16,839 bases of DNA from an uncultured Lachnospiraceae bacterium (GCA_910578795.1 CAJTSD010000064.1:1-16839), one strand, 5' to 3'. Positions 7,101 through 14,230 are shown, numbered from the stretch's first letter. A program made the numbers and translations. The notes: generated from the letters alone by a model not told the origin.

Positions 7101-9530
7101 GCGGCATCTGCCCCGACAAATCCCACAAAAACTGGCTATACCTTTGACAAGTGGGTAACGATAGACGGCGGCAGTACGGAATATAACTTTGCTAATGAGA
7201 CAGTCACAGGAAAAACTTCGGTTTATGCGAGCTGGACGCCTGTCACCTACACGATCACATATGATCTGGCAGGAGGCACACTTCCGGCAGGGAAAACGAA
7301 TCCTGCAGATTATACCATAGAGACAGAAGACATTACCCTGCAGAACCCAGAATGCGCCGGATATACCTTTGCCGGATGGAGCGGTACGGGACTGGCTGCT
7401 GACAGCACAACCGTTACCATATCAAAAGGAAGCACAGGAAACAGAGAGTATGCCGCCAACTGGACTGCAAAAACATATGGCATTACACTGAACGGCAACG
7501 GCGGTACCGGAGATGACCTTACAGACTATACCTATGGACAAGGGGCAGCCCTGCCTGCGAACTGGACGAAAACAGGTTATATCTTTGCGGGCTGGTACGA
7601 TAATAAGGATTGTACGGGGACTCCGGTAACGGAAGTTTCAGCCACGGACACCGGGGATAAAACATTCTGGGCGAAGTGGACGCCCCAAAACTATCAAGTA
7701 TCATTTGAATACTACGGTGCGGATGGCGGAGATACCACCGCAAGCAAAAATGTGACCTACGCGGGCAAATATGGCACACTTCCCGTACCGTCCAGAACCG
7801 GCTACACCTTCAAAGGTTGGTACACCGAAGCGGACGGGCAGGGCACTGAGGTCAACGCGGAAACCACTGTAACAACGGCGTCTGCCCATACCCTTCATGC
7901 CCGCTGGAAAGACGAAACCGCGCCCGATCAGCCCGTACTGCAGGATGGCGTAACCCTGCCCACAGGCTGGACGAATAAACAGACCTCGATTCCACTGAAG
8001 CTGTATGACGGCGTAGGTGTGACTGAATTGTGGGTGAGTGTTGACGGAAAAGACTATACAAAAATAGACAGTTTCATACCCGGCACAGGCAGCATGACCT
8101 ATGATTACCCCTCTGTTACGGAGGGAGAGCATACCTATCGCTTCAAAGCGGTAGATGCGGCAGGCAATTTTTCTGAGAGCGACACATTTACGGTAAAACT
8201 GGATCAGACAAAACCCGTGATCGGCACACTTACCTATGAGAATGCGGTGCATCTAAACCTTTGGAACTGGATCATCGGTAAAACGAGCATGGTAATCCAT
8301 GTGCCTGTTACGGATACCGGCAGCGGCGTGACGGAGATCCGTTACACCCTGACGACTAAAGATGCAGCAGGAAATCCTGATACGAGTCAAGCGGTGGAAA
8401 AGACGACAACAGTTAGAGACGGTGAGGCAAAGATTACCTTTGATAAGGATTTCCGGGGAACCATTGCGATTACCTGTACGGATGCGGCGGGCAATACCGC
8501 AGCCGGCGTGACAATCGGCACGGCAGGTACAGGCGGTGTGATCGTGGAAGACCATGCGCCGGACATCACCGTACTGGCTGACCGCAATCCATCTGATATG
8601 CAGGGGACACAACAGGGCGGTGTGGCTGTCTCAGAAGGATATTATACTTCCGCGCCTGCACTGCTTGTAACGGTCAAGGACGATACGGGCAATGCAATCA
8701 CGGCAGGGATTGCCACCGTGACTTATCAGGTCGAGGGCAGCGAAGAAGAAACTGTTACTGTTGATGGAAGTGCATTGCAGGAACAGGTTTCCTTTACTAT
8801 TCCTGCGGCGCAGATACCCACGAGTGTTACGCAGATAAAGGTCACAGCCACCGACAATGCAGGAAATATCGCAGAAAAAATCATTACCATCAAAGTGAAG
8901 GGACCGGAAAAACAGCCTGCGGCGCAGATTGATTACAGACAGGAAGAGCTGACAGGGCTTGTGCCGGGTGGGGAATACCTGATAGACGGAGAAACCTATA
9001 CGGCGGATCAGGAAGGACATATTCCGATAAAGGAAGGCTGGATTGACAGCAATCTCAATATTATAAAAAAAGGCAACGGCAGCGAGACCAGTGACAGCAC
9101 GGCACAGAGCCTTTCTGTTCCGGCAAGACCTGCGGCGCCGAATGCCCCGGAGCTGAATACCCGCACGGAAAACAGCATTACATTAAAGACCATCACCGGC
9201 GCACAGTACCGCCGCACGGATGGGACGGGGAACTGGCAGGACAGCACCGCATTTGAAGGGCTGAATCCTAAAACCGCTTATTCCTTCAGGGCGTACTATC
9301 CGGCAACGGATACCAGCTTTGCATCTAAGGAGAGCGGGGAGACGAGGATTGGCACCGTGCCGACGCCGCCCACGCCGGATAAACTGGGGATTGACTATGA
9401 GGCGGAAACCTTTGCACCCGCAGGCGATATTGAAGCCTTCAGTGACGCAGGCTGTACCACGCTTGTCACGGCGGGCAGTGCGGAAGACTATATGGGGCAG
9501 ACGGTCTATATCCGATACCCCGCTTCCTGA
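4158..9530 (+). CDS. Giant modular cell-surface adhesin-like protein, N-terminal 1790 residues before an in-frame TGA
   Basis: AGGAGG (4146-4151) lies six bases before ATG 4158; an adjacent ATG at 4155 is also possible. Order of regions by residue: Arg-rich N-terminus and signal peptide ending about SVFA-SEV (1-43); Glu/Asp/Thr-rich acidic stalk (about 90-214); an Ig-like piece; a helical segment with EEYEALTEEQQAQMPEEE (about 297-394); a right-handed beta-helix built of GGGVYV...FNMSGG...N repeats (about 398-748); a cadherin-like beta-sandwich (about 788-886); four InlB/Listeria-Bacteroides repeats marked by GYTF-x-GW (about 957-1253); three Ig-like units with DAAGN or DNAGN; then tandem modules of about 155 residues. 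It ends at TGA after YIRYPAS, in the middle of a module, without a cell-wall anchor. The same frame continues to 11753, so this is the first part of one gene. Adhesion is inferred from the domains. Confidence 0.85.
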   Translation: MDEQKAWLRARRKRRLRILAVILCVCVLFTTYPDILATFSVFASEVSEQSEGRYIFGFTALSDEIREQTVPVGTALTELSLPDTLEAVITEEKQPSEDTDGDTIGTEDMDGSMEETEEDETSDTEHEDTETGGGTEDNDTETGDEQDTQPEEDGEPEETGESTETDNEDEADAENEEGGEGESAPAEEQDGSENGQENAPAEEQQESAPAQETHTVTMQEYLAENVIPVQTLEDTQTEKREETVTIDGVTWQSEPEYDGSMEGTYTFTAVLPDGYTLAEGVSLPEITVTVKESESGTDTVIQTLLDRIAALPEVEDYLSSEPDMDDEDAYAEWEEKLYEYVEEVFAIWEEYEALTEEQQAQMPEEELAKLTAWMELEEMLSDHAVMVADNSEHHGESDWTALTASDTTLTNGKYYLSGDIEMGTITINGGDVTLCLNGHKLQHDGTDGSVIVVGSGTFTLCDCQDHWGYTSSFDEDTKAYSCGVTGIGGCITGGNGNNFQGGGVYVGSNATFNMNSGRITNCDVGTDANHVGGGVYVSGGIFNMSGGVIDGNTAVSGGGVYLTKKAQFAMSGNAVIINNTGIENGGVAALQSEQVVFNMNSGAIIGNKASGNGAGIFLGTTSTFIMKGGTIEGNSTTSTNDKASAGGIYCVASTISLSGDCLIRYNTASAGSGGIRVLTTSTISVSGNVYIQNNYGNGNKSENNVSLCVGRTILVTGELRNDIGVTYKLMNNNPVSYPVKVVTGTDSYSISDADWSHFSSDNKDYEIQKKETTDTGNELYLAEPGSCDLFTLSVSGATLSSPFDPNTTYYTSTVANSVDQVGITATLASTASGADITIKINDGTAEEMESGVSKTVNLVEGENTIVITVTSGEMSKAYTIKITREEAKGNPVTITTYKDGVEWTGAPSDYRLTSDGGSTFLPGLAAPDGTYKIYIGDTDTGVEVTVAGAGTFARVDYYTVTFYDGTTELTVPAQQIVLKGAAASAPTNPTKTGYTFDKWVTIDGGSTEYNFANETVTGKTSVYASWTPVTYTITYDLAGGTLPAGKTNPADYTIETEDITLQNPECAGYTFAGWSGTGLAADSTTVTISKGSTGNREYAANWTAKTYGITLNGNGGTGDDLTDYTYGQGAALPANWTKTGYIFAGWYDNKDCTGTPVTEVSATDTGDKTFWAKWTPQNYQVSFEYYGADGGDTTASKNVTYAGKYGTLPVPSRTGYTFKGWYTEADGQGTEVNAETTVTTASAHTLHARWKDETAPDQPVLQDGVTLPTGWTNKQTSIPLKLYDGVGVTELWVSVDGKDYTKIDSFIPGTGSMTYDYPSVTEGEHTYRFKAVDAAGNFSESDTFTVKLDQTKPVIGTLTYENAVHLNLWNWIIGKTSMVIHVPVTDTGSGVTEIRYTLTTKDAAGNPDTSQAVEKTTTVRDGEAKITFDKDFRGTIAITCTDAAGNTAAGVTIGTAGTGGVIVEDHAPDITVLADRNPSDMQGTQQGGVAVSEGYYTSAPALLVTVKDDTGNAITAGIATVTYQVEGSEEETVTVDGSALQEQVSFTIPAAQIPTSVTQIKVTATDNAGNIAEKIITIKVKGPEKQPAAQIDYRQEELTGLVPGGEYLIDGETYTADQEGHIPIKEGWIDSNLNIIKKGNGSETSDSTAQSLSVPARPAAPNAPELNTRTENSITLKTITGAQYRRTDGTGNWQDSTAFEGLNPKTAYSFRAYYPATDTSFASKESGETRIGTVPTPPTPDKLGIDYEAETFAPAGDIEAFSDAGCTTLVTAGSAEDYMGQTVYIRYPAS

Positions 9531-10310
9531 ATCTTCCCGGAGAGCCGGACCACGGCAGTAACCATTCCGGAACGACCGGCAGCGCCTGTGCCCGGAGCAG
9601 CAGACGCTTCCTATCCGGGAGCAATGAATGGAGCGATTACCGGTTTATCTGCCGGTACGGTTTATGAGTACAGGAAACAGAATGACGATGGCACATGGGA
9701 GGATAACTGGACATCTGCTGCGGTGGCGGACGGGCAGATTGGCAGTTTGGGGAAAGGAACCTATGAAGTGCGCGTCAAGGCGGTGGATACTGTCAGCTTC
9801 CGCAGTGAAGCAGCCGCCGTCAGCATCAGTGAAAAACCGGCAACCAAGCTGGATACACCGGACATACGGATAAATTATACGGAGGAAACGCTGACGGGAT
9901 TTAAGCCGGGCGAGGAATATATCATAAACGGTAAGACGGCAGTGGTAAGTGCGGACGGAACCATAAAGCTTGATGAAGACCAGCTTGGAACTACCCTGTC
10001 CATTCTGTGCAAAGGCAACGGGCAGGATAAGCTCGACAGTGATGCACAAAGCCTGCCGATTCCCACAAGACCGGCAAAACCCACACCCGCAGGCGTAGAT
10101 GTGAGTACGGCAGGCGGTAAGGGCAAACTGACCGGACTGACGGCAGGCACTACATACGAAATATCCACAGACGGTGGCAAAACATGGCAAACACAGCCCA
10201 AAACGGCAAACGGAAGCGGCGAGATTACAGGGCTTGAACCCGGAACCTATACCGTGCGTGTAAAGGCCGGAACCTCCAATTTTGCCAGTGAACCAAGCGA
10301 ACCGACAGCG
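8928..10310 (+). repeat. Three tandem protein-coding modules of about 155-160 codons
   Basis: Units start at about 8928 (IDYRQEELTGLVPGGEY), 9390 (IDYEAETFAPAG) and 9870 (INYTEETLTGFKPGEEY), giving periods of 462 and 480 bases. Each has an I-x-Y-x-x-E-x-x core, then a linker ending P-x-R-P-A-x-P, then a fibronectin-III-like part ending near SFAS or NFAS. The in-frame TGA falls in the second, most divergent unit. Confidence 0.7.
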
Positions 10311-11753
10311 ATAGGCGCCTATCAGATTAAAGTAACCTTTATGGTAGACGGGCAGAAATACAGAGAGGTATCCGTGGATTATGGTACGTCCTTAACGGAC
10401 ATCCCGTCCGTACCGGCGAAGGAAAATGCGGTAGGCGCATGGTGTATGGATGAACAGGGGACAACACCCGCCGTATTCACAAACATCACGGCGGACATGA
10501 CCGTCTATGCGGTCTACGCCACATCCTACACCGTCACCTTACAGACAGGCACAGGCTATACCCTGTCTGCGGAGGCAGGCAGCCAAAGCCCCGTGAAGGA
10601 GGGCGGCAGCTTCACCTTCCGCTTCACGCTGGGTAACGGCTACCAGAAAACTGCTGATTTTGCAGTCACGGTAAATGGCGCGAAGGTGGAATTAACAAAT
10701 GATACCTATACCATTACGGACATAAGGGCAGATCAGACAGTAGCAGTAGCGGGTGTCAAGAAGAAAGCGAATAACCCGCCGAGTGGCGGTGGAGATAATA
10801 ATGGCGATGATGGAGGCGGTTCAGAACCGACGCCAACGCCGCCGCCCACACAACCACCGACCAAAACAACGACACCAACGCCGACACCGCAGCCTGCACC
10901 AACGCCGGGAACTACGCCCCCGGTGACAGAGAACGAGCCGGAGGGCAGGAAACCGGAAACCACGCCGGAACCGGAAGAAACGCCTGGATCGGAAGAACCG
11001 GAAAACAATGAAACACAGCCGACGTCAGAGCCTGCACAGACGCAGATGCAGACACCGGATACAACGCCGGAAAGTCAGACTTACACAGTAGGAAAAGGCG
11101 CGGTGATCGTTACCTTGAACAATGTGGATGAAACAGTCTGCACAGCAAGGGTGGCGGATGCTGCCGCCGTAGCGCATGCGGTCCTTTCCGAAGAAGAATT
11201 GGCAGAGGCAGAACAGGGACAGGTCATCGAAATCCGTATTGATGTGGAACGCCTTGAAGTCGTGCCACAAGAAGATGCGGAGGTAATCGGAAAGGGAATT
11301 GAAGACTGCCAGGAGCAGATACCCGGTCTTGTCATGGGTATGTATGTTGATATATCCATGTATATGCGGATCGGCAGCGGGGACTGGAACGCGATCCATG
11401 CCACCAATGAGTCGGTAGAGATCATCCTTGATATACCTGACGAGCTTGCGGGGCTTACCGCAGACTTCTACATCATGCGGGCGCACGAAGGCGAATACCT
11501 GCTCATGGAAGATTTGGATGAGACGCCGGAAACCATCACCATACAGACACAAGCCTTCTCCACTTACGCAATCCTGTATCAGATGCGGGAAGGTGCCGGA
11601 GGGAAACCGGCAGCAAAATGCAGCCTGTGCCATATCTGCCCGACATTTTTGGGAATATGCTACTTTATATGGCTGGCAATAATCATTGCACTGGCGCTGG
11701 TGATATATCTCATCATTCGGCGCAAGCGTAAGGGAGAAGAAAGCGAAGAATAG
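9531..11753 (+). CDS. Giant surface protein, C-terminal part after the in-frame TGA
   Basis: The same reading frame resumes directly after TGA 9528-9530 with IFPESRTTAVTIPERP, so no frameshift is involved. An independent product would need a GTG at 9588 or an ATG at 9624; neither has a well-placed ribosome site (GGGAG ends only 2 bases before 9624). Regions in order: the rest of the second and all of the third tandem module (to about 10310), another InlB-like unit (MVDGQKY...TVYAVY), a beta unit, a Gly/Asp patch, a Pro/Thr/Glu-rich wall-spanning stretch (about 10775-11080), a folded domain of about 170 residues, the cysteine cluster KCSLCHICPTFLGIC (11616-11660), a transmembrane helix and a basic tail RRKRK. 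No LPXTG-type sorting motif is present. Intact, the gene would encode about 2531 residues. As it stands the upstream part is released from its anchor unless the stop is read through. Confidence 0.8.
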   Translation: MFPESRTTAVTIPERPAAPVPGAADASYPGAMNGAITGLSAGTVYEYRKQNDDGTWEDNWTSAAVADGQIGSLGKGTYEVRVKAVDTVSFRSEAAAVSISEKPATKLDTPDIRINYTEETLTGFKPGEEYIINGKTAVVSADGTIKLDEDQLGTTLSILCKGNGQDKLDSDAQSLPIPTRPAKPTPAGVDVSTAGGKGKLTGLTAGTTYEISTDGGKTWQTQPKTANGSGEITGLEPGTYTVRVKAGTSNFASEPSEPTAIGAYQIKVTFMVDGQKYREVSVDYGTSLTDIPSVPAKENAVGAWCMDEQGTTPAVFTNITADMTVYAVYATSYTVTLQTGTGYTLSAEAGSQSPVKEGGSFTFRFTLGNGYQKTADFAVTVNGAKVELTNDTYTITDIRADQTVAVAGVKKKANNPPSGGGDNNGDDGGGSEPTPTPPPTQPPTKTTTPTPTPQPAPTPGTTPPVTENEPEGRKPETTPEPEETPGSEEPENNETQPTSEPAQTQMQTPDTTPESQTYTVGKGAVIVTLNNVDETVCTARVADAAAVAHAVLSEEELAEAEQGQVIEIRIDVERLEVVPQEDAEVIGKGIEDCQEQIPGLVMGMYVDISMYMRIGSGDWNAIHATNESVEIILDIPDELAGLTADFYIMRAHEGEYLLMEDLDETPETITIQTQAFSTYAILYQMREGAGGKPAAKCSLCHICPTFLGICYFIWLAIIIALALVIYLIIRRKRKGEESEE

Positions 11754-11992
11754 TAAAACAGCCTAAAGAAAACAGTACCAACAACAATAATAATAGCAAT
11801 TCCAAGAAAGCACTCGTTTCCCGCCTTGTCAGATGGGCGAAACGGGGCGGAAGGCTCAGAAAATGCCTTGCGCTCGCTGCAGTCTTCGTTCTGCTGGTAT
11901 ATTATCATGGTACAAGGGCTTTGCACCGCATAATCGGCAGGAAAACCTGCGCAGAATGGGAAAACGCTATGGGGAATAAGATTACGTTCTAA
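11750..11992 (+). pseudogene. Small membrane-protein frame overlapping the adhesin stop, no normal start codon
   Basis: The frame is open from just after TAA 11729-11731 to TAA 11990-11992 and reads like protein: an Asn-rich N-terminus (NSTNNNNNSNSKK), a basic amphipathic stretch (RLVRWAKRGGRLRK), one hydrophobic helix (CLALAAVFVLLVYY), and a polar end (RKTCAEWENAMGNKITF). It has no ATG, GTG or TTG before the membrane helix. An ATA at 11750 overlaps the adhesin TAG in the way a coupled ATGA start would, with an AAGGGAG-like site upstream. One base change ATA to ATG would restore a start; the adhesin TAG would become TGG and be followed directly by TAA. It is probably a partner gene of the adhesin that lost its start, or one using a rare start. 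Its family is not recognised. Confidence 0.45.
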
Positions 11993-12021
11993 AAATTTGG
12001 AAAACGCAAATGAATAGCAGG

Positions 12022-12071
12022 AAAAGGCAGCGAAAAAACTGATTTTTCAGATGATTTCTCTGCCTTTTTTT
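12022..12071 (+). terminator. Intrinsic terminator after the adhesin block
   Basis: AAAAGGCAG (12022-12030) pairs with CTGCCTTTT (12060-12068), with a nested GAAAA/TTTTC stem inside, then more T residues. Confidence 0.82.
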
Positions 12072-12083
12072 GTACAGGGAAGC

Positions 12084-12112
12084 TTGTAAAGAGGAGAAGT
12101 CTATGGTAGTAT
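12084..12112 (+). promoter_or_regulatory. Candidate promoter for the ElaA-like acetyltransferase
   Basis: TTGTAA (12084-12089), 17 bases, TAGTAT (12107-12112) with a TGg extension just before the -10. It gives a leader of about 80 bases. The -10 matches the consensus at four of six positions. Confidence 0.4.
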
Positions 12113-12195
12113 AGAAACGTATTTTGGGTTGATGGCGGAAGCAGAAAAGAGAGGCATAAGGAATTTGCAGGTTCAACAGAAATGGAGTGGGGACT

Positions 12196-12615
12196 ATGAA
12201 AATCATTACATATGAGCAGTTTCCGGATTGTGTGAAGGAAATCCGTGAGGCGGTATTTGTAAAGGAACAAGGGTTTCGGGACGAGTTTGATGAAACGGAC
12301 GCGGCGGCGGTGCACATTGTGATGTTTGACGACGCAGGGACGCCTGTGGGAACGTGCCGTGTGTTTTGGGACGCGGAGCGCGCATCTTATATTCTTGGAA
12401 GGCTTGCGGTTGTAAAGGAGCGCCGTGGGGAACAGCTTGGCTCTGCGATTTTGCGGGAGGCGGAGCGGTATGTGCAAAAAATGGGACAGGCACAGCTTGC
12501 GTTGCATGCGCAGTGTACGGCGTCAGGGTTTTATGAGAAACTAGGGTATGTGGCGTTTGGGGAGGTTGCGCCGGAGCAGGGGTGTCCTCATGTTTGGATG
12601 AAGAAAGCGGTTTGA
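12196..12615 (+). CDS. GNAT family N-acetyltransferase, ElaA-like
   Basis: A 139-residue single-domain acetyltransferase. The ElaA-type pattern is clear: REAVFVKEQGFRDEFDETD near residues 17-35 followed by a conserved His (His40), GRLAVVKERRGEQLG (68-82) holding the acetyl-CoA pyrophosphate loop R-G-x-x-x-G, and the C-terminal A-Q-x-x-A-x-x-FYEKLGY then GEVAPEQGCPHVWM. Proteins of this group transfer acetyl from acetyl-CoA to an unknown small-molecule or protein amine in the cytoplasm. GGAG at 12184-12187 is eight bases before ATG 12196; a GTG at 12187 in the same frame overlaps this site and is rejected. The gene stands alone between its own promoter and terminator. The substrate cannot be read from sequence. 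Confidence 0.88.
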   Translation: MKIITYEQFPDCVKEIREAVFVKEQGFRDEFDETDAAAVHIVMFDDAGTPVGTCRVFWDAERASYILGRLAVVKERRGEQLGSAILREAERYVQKMGQAQLALHAQCTASGFYEKLGYVAFGEVAPEQGCPHVWMKKAV

Positions 12616-12635
12616 GAGATATGTAAGAAGATTAA

Positions 12636-12667
12636 AAAAAGAAACGGTGATGATGCCGTTTCTTTTT
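12636..12667 (+). terminator. Intrinsic terminator after the ElaA-like gene
   Basis: AAAAAGAAACGG (12636-12647) and CCGTTTCTTTTT (12656-12667) form a perfect 12-bp stem with an 8-base loop. The symmetric A and T ends could let it work in both directions. Confidence 0.93.
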
Positions 12668-12708
12668 GATAGTTTAAGTATACCACAAAAACCGCCAAAT
12701 TTCAAGAC

Positions 12709-12737
12709 TTGTATCCCCTTCCATAAGAAGGTATACT
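12709..12737 (+). promoter_or_regulatory. Promoter of the DUF6323-DUF6179-like operon with a dyad in the spacer
   Basis: TTGTAT (12709-12714), exactly 17 bases, TATACT (12732-12737). The spacer contains the inverted repeat CCTTC-CATAA-GAAGG (12717-12731) that abuts the -10, a possible operator. Confidence 0.7.
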
Positions 12738-12763
12738 AACAATTCTAAGGGAGGGATGTGCGT

Positions 12764-13297
12764 ATGGAAAAAAACTGGTTAGAGCTTATGAGTAACCGCG
12801 CGTGGTTGAAAGAGGTTCGGGAAACCAACCAATACACGCAGCAGTTTGGGCTTGTTTTGTCCGAAGAGGATACGCAGCTGTTGCTTGCCGAAAAGAATGC
12901 CATACTGAAAACACAGCGCAGGGTTGAGTTCGGGCAGGGGATTTTGCCGCAGATTATTTATGTGTTCTGTGATTCGGCGTTTATCTCGCAGGGGGATTAC
13001 GTGGATACGCTGAATCGGCTGCAGGAGATTTTTTATCTGTATAAGAATGAAATGCAGGACGAAATCACGGACGAGGAGCTTTTAAACTTTATGAAGGAGC
13101 AGTTTGAAACGGTGTGTTACGGGGATTTGAATTACCTTGAGAGCACCTGTTTGGATATTTTTGCGCAGGCGGTCAGGGCTGGCTACAGAGGGTATCAGGA
13201 AACGCAGGGAAAGGGGGAATTTGAAAAACTGGATATTGTTGAGCGGTGGGACAAGGAGTTGTATTTGGAGGCATTGCGGGAGCTTTGCTGGCGGTAG
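12764..13297 (+). CDS. Uncharacterised protein resembling DUF6323
   Basis: A 177-residue soluble protein with no signal or membrane segment, acidic and mostly helical by composition. The central stretch VEFGQGILPQIIYVFCDS followed by ISQGDYVDTLNRLQEIFYLYK resembles the DUF6323 family of Clostridia as I recall it; no function is known to me. GGGAGGG (12749-12755) lies eight bases before ATG 12764; an in-frame GTG at 12758 is too close to the site. It is the first gene of a pair: the next gene starts 42 bases after its stop, with no promoter or terminator between, so they are probably transcribed and act together. The family assignment is from memory and is less certain than the gene itself. 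Confidence 0.85.
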   Translation: MEKNWLELMSNRAWLKEVRETNQYTQQFGLVLSEEDTQLLLAEKNAILKTQRRVEFGQGILPQIIYVFCDSAFISQGDYVDTLNRLQEIFYLYKNEMQDEITDEELLNFMKEQFETVCYGDLNYLESTCLDIFAQAVRAGYRGYQETQGKGEFEKLDIVERWDKELYLEALRELCWR

Positions 13298-13339
13298 AAA
13301 AGACGGTTGCTGCAGGTTTTATAACGAATGGAGGATTTT

Positions 13340-14176
13340 ATGGATTATGAAATGGAAGAACTGTTCCCGATTGTTTCCAGGTTGTCAAAGAAATATACAC
13401 ATAATGAGAGCACATCCGTGACGTATGAACGGGCGCAGGAACTGCTTGCGGCTGTTTTATACTGCTTGGAGGAGTGTTATCAGGAGCAGGGAGTGGTACC
13501 TGTACGAAAAGCGATGTCCGCAGAAGAGCAGTATCAGGCTGGGGTAAGGCTTTTGACGCAAAAGGTGACGGAGATTGCAAGCATATTTAATGTGCTATCG
13601 GAACGGTTTGAGGATTTTGGCGTTTGCTGTCTGCATGACACGGTACAAAAAGGGATTCCCAAGTTTTTGGAGCGGTACGATGTCCAATTTTGTCCGCAGG
13701 ATACAATTTTGACATTGGATTATCCCGTGCTTACGGATTGGAGCAGGTATACGGGGGCGGATGCCGTTTATGTGTATCTTTGTGCGATACAAAAAGAACA
13801 ACAGTTCCTGCAAAGATTTGACAGAGAATACGTTCTTTCGGTTTTGCACAAATACAATATAGAATACCGGGAGATGTTCGATAATCTGTGCAGCGTTGTG
13901 CTTGGAAATACGGTCGGGCATCTTGCGATACAAAAGCCGCTTGGTGCGCAGGGATTTCAGGAAGCGGACTATTTGCGGCTGACAGAGGTGTTTCGTGGAA
14001 AATCAGTGACGGAGATTACGGATATGGTAAGACAGTTTATTCGCGGAATGGTTCGGCAGCTTTATGAAAATGATATGGAACTGGCAGAGTATTTGTGTAA
14101 TGACGCGAAAAATTTGGCGGTACGGATTGATACAGCGGTGTGTTATGGGCAGTTGGATAAGATTTTTCTGCTATAG
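13340..14176 (+). CDS. Uncharacterised protein resembling DUF6179
   Basis: A 278-residue cytoplasmic protein, second gene of the pair. GGAGG (13330-13334) five bases upstream selects ATG 13340 over an in-frame ATG at 13328, which contains part of that ribosome site and has none of its own. Visible marks are an N-terminal helical region (ERAQELLAAVLYCLEECYQ), the segment FCPQDTILTLDYPVLTD near residues 127-143, and a helical C-terminal half with RQFIRGMVRQLYENDMELAEY. It resembles the DUF6179 family that accompanies DUF6323, as I recall it. No catalytic motif, nucleotide loop or DNA-binding helix-turn-helix is obvious. A partner role with the upstream product is inferred from operon structure only. 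Confidence 0.85.
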   Translation: MDYEMEELFPIVSRLSKKYTHNESTSVTYERAQELLAAVLYCLEECYQEQGVVPVRKAMSAEEQYQAGVRLLTQKVTEIASIFNVLSERFEDFGVCCLHDTVQKGIPKFLERYDVQFCPQDTILTLDYPVLTDWSRYTGADAVYVYLCAIQKEQQFLQRFDREYVLSVLHKYNIEYREMFDNLCSVVLGNTVGHLAIQKPLGAQGFQEADYLRLTEVFRGKSVTEITDMVRQFIRGMVRQLYENDMELAEYLCNDAKNLAVRIDTAVCYGQLDKIFLL

Positions 14177-14201
14177 CTTTTTGCGTGAAAGGACACGGAC
14201 C

Positions 14202-14230
14202 TTTACAAGATTGCAGGGGAACGATATAAT
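14202..14230 (+). promoter_or_regulatory. Strong sigma-A promoter of the EamA-hydrolase-GNAT operon
   Basis: TTTACA (14202-14207), 17 bases, TATAAT (14225-14230). The dyad AAAGGAC-ACG-GACCTTT (14188-14204, one mismatch) overlaps the -35 and may be an operator or a weak end signal for the upstream pair. Confidence 0.8.

Noticed and set aside
7027..7915. Repeats in the InlB region as a CRISPR or DNA repeat array
   Set aside because: Similarity is at protein level only; the DNA copies differ widely and there is no repeat-spacer pattern.
7701..8252. A 183-codon reverse frame inside the adhesin
   Set aside because: It lies wholly inside the forward InlB and Ig-like coding region, has no ribosome site and no domain pattern.
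9528..9530. Selenocysteine or programmed readthrough at the TGA
   Set aside because: A structural surface protein gives no reason for selenocysteine, and no obvious selenocysteine insertion hairpin was seen just downstream; a plain nonsense change is simpler.
9645..10190. A 181-codon reverse frame inside the adhesin
   Set aside because: Antisense of the tandem modules; cysteine- and arginine-rich noise with no recognisable domain.
11726..11753. Programmed -1 frameshift joining the adhesin to the following small frame
   Set aside because: The overlap between TAA 11729 and TAG 11751 contains no X-XXY-YYZ slippery heptamer and no clear downstream structure.
11660..11926. An 88-codon reverse frame across the adhesin end
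   Set aside because: It covers the antisense of the membrane anchor and the small membrane frame, with no ribosome site or protein-like features.
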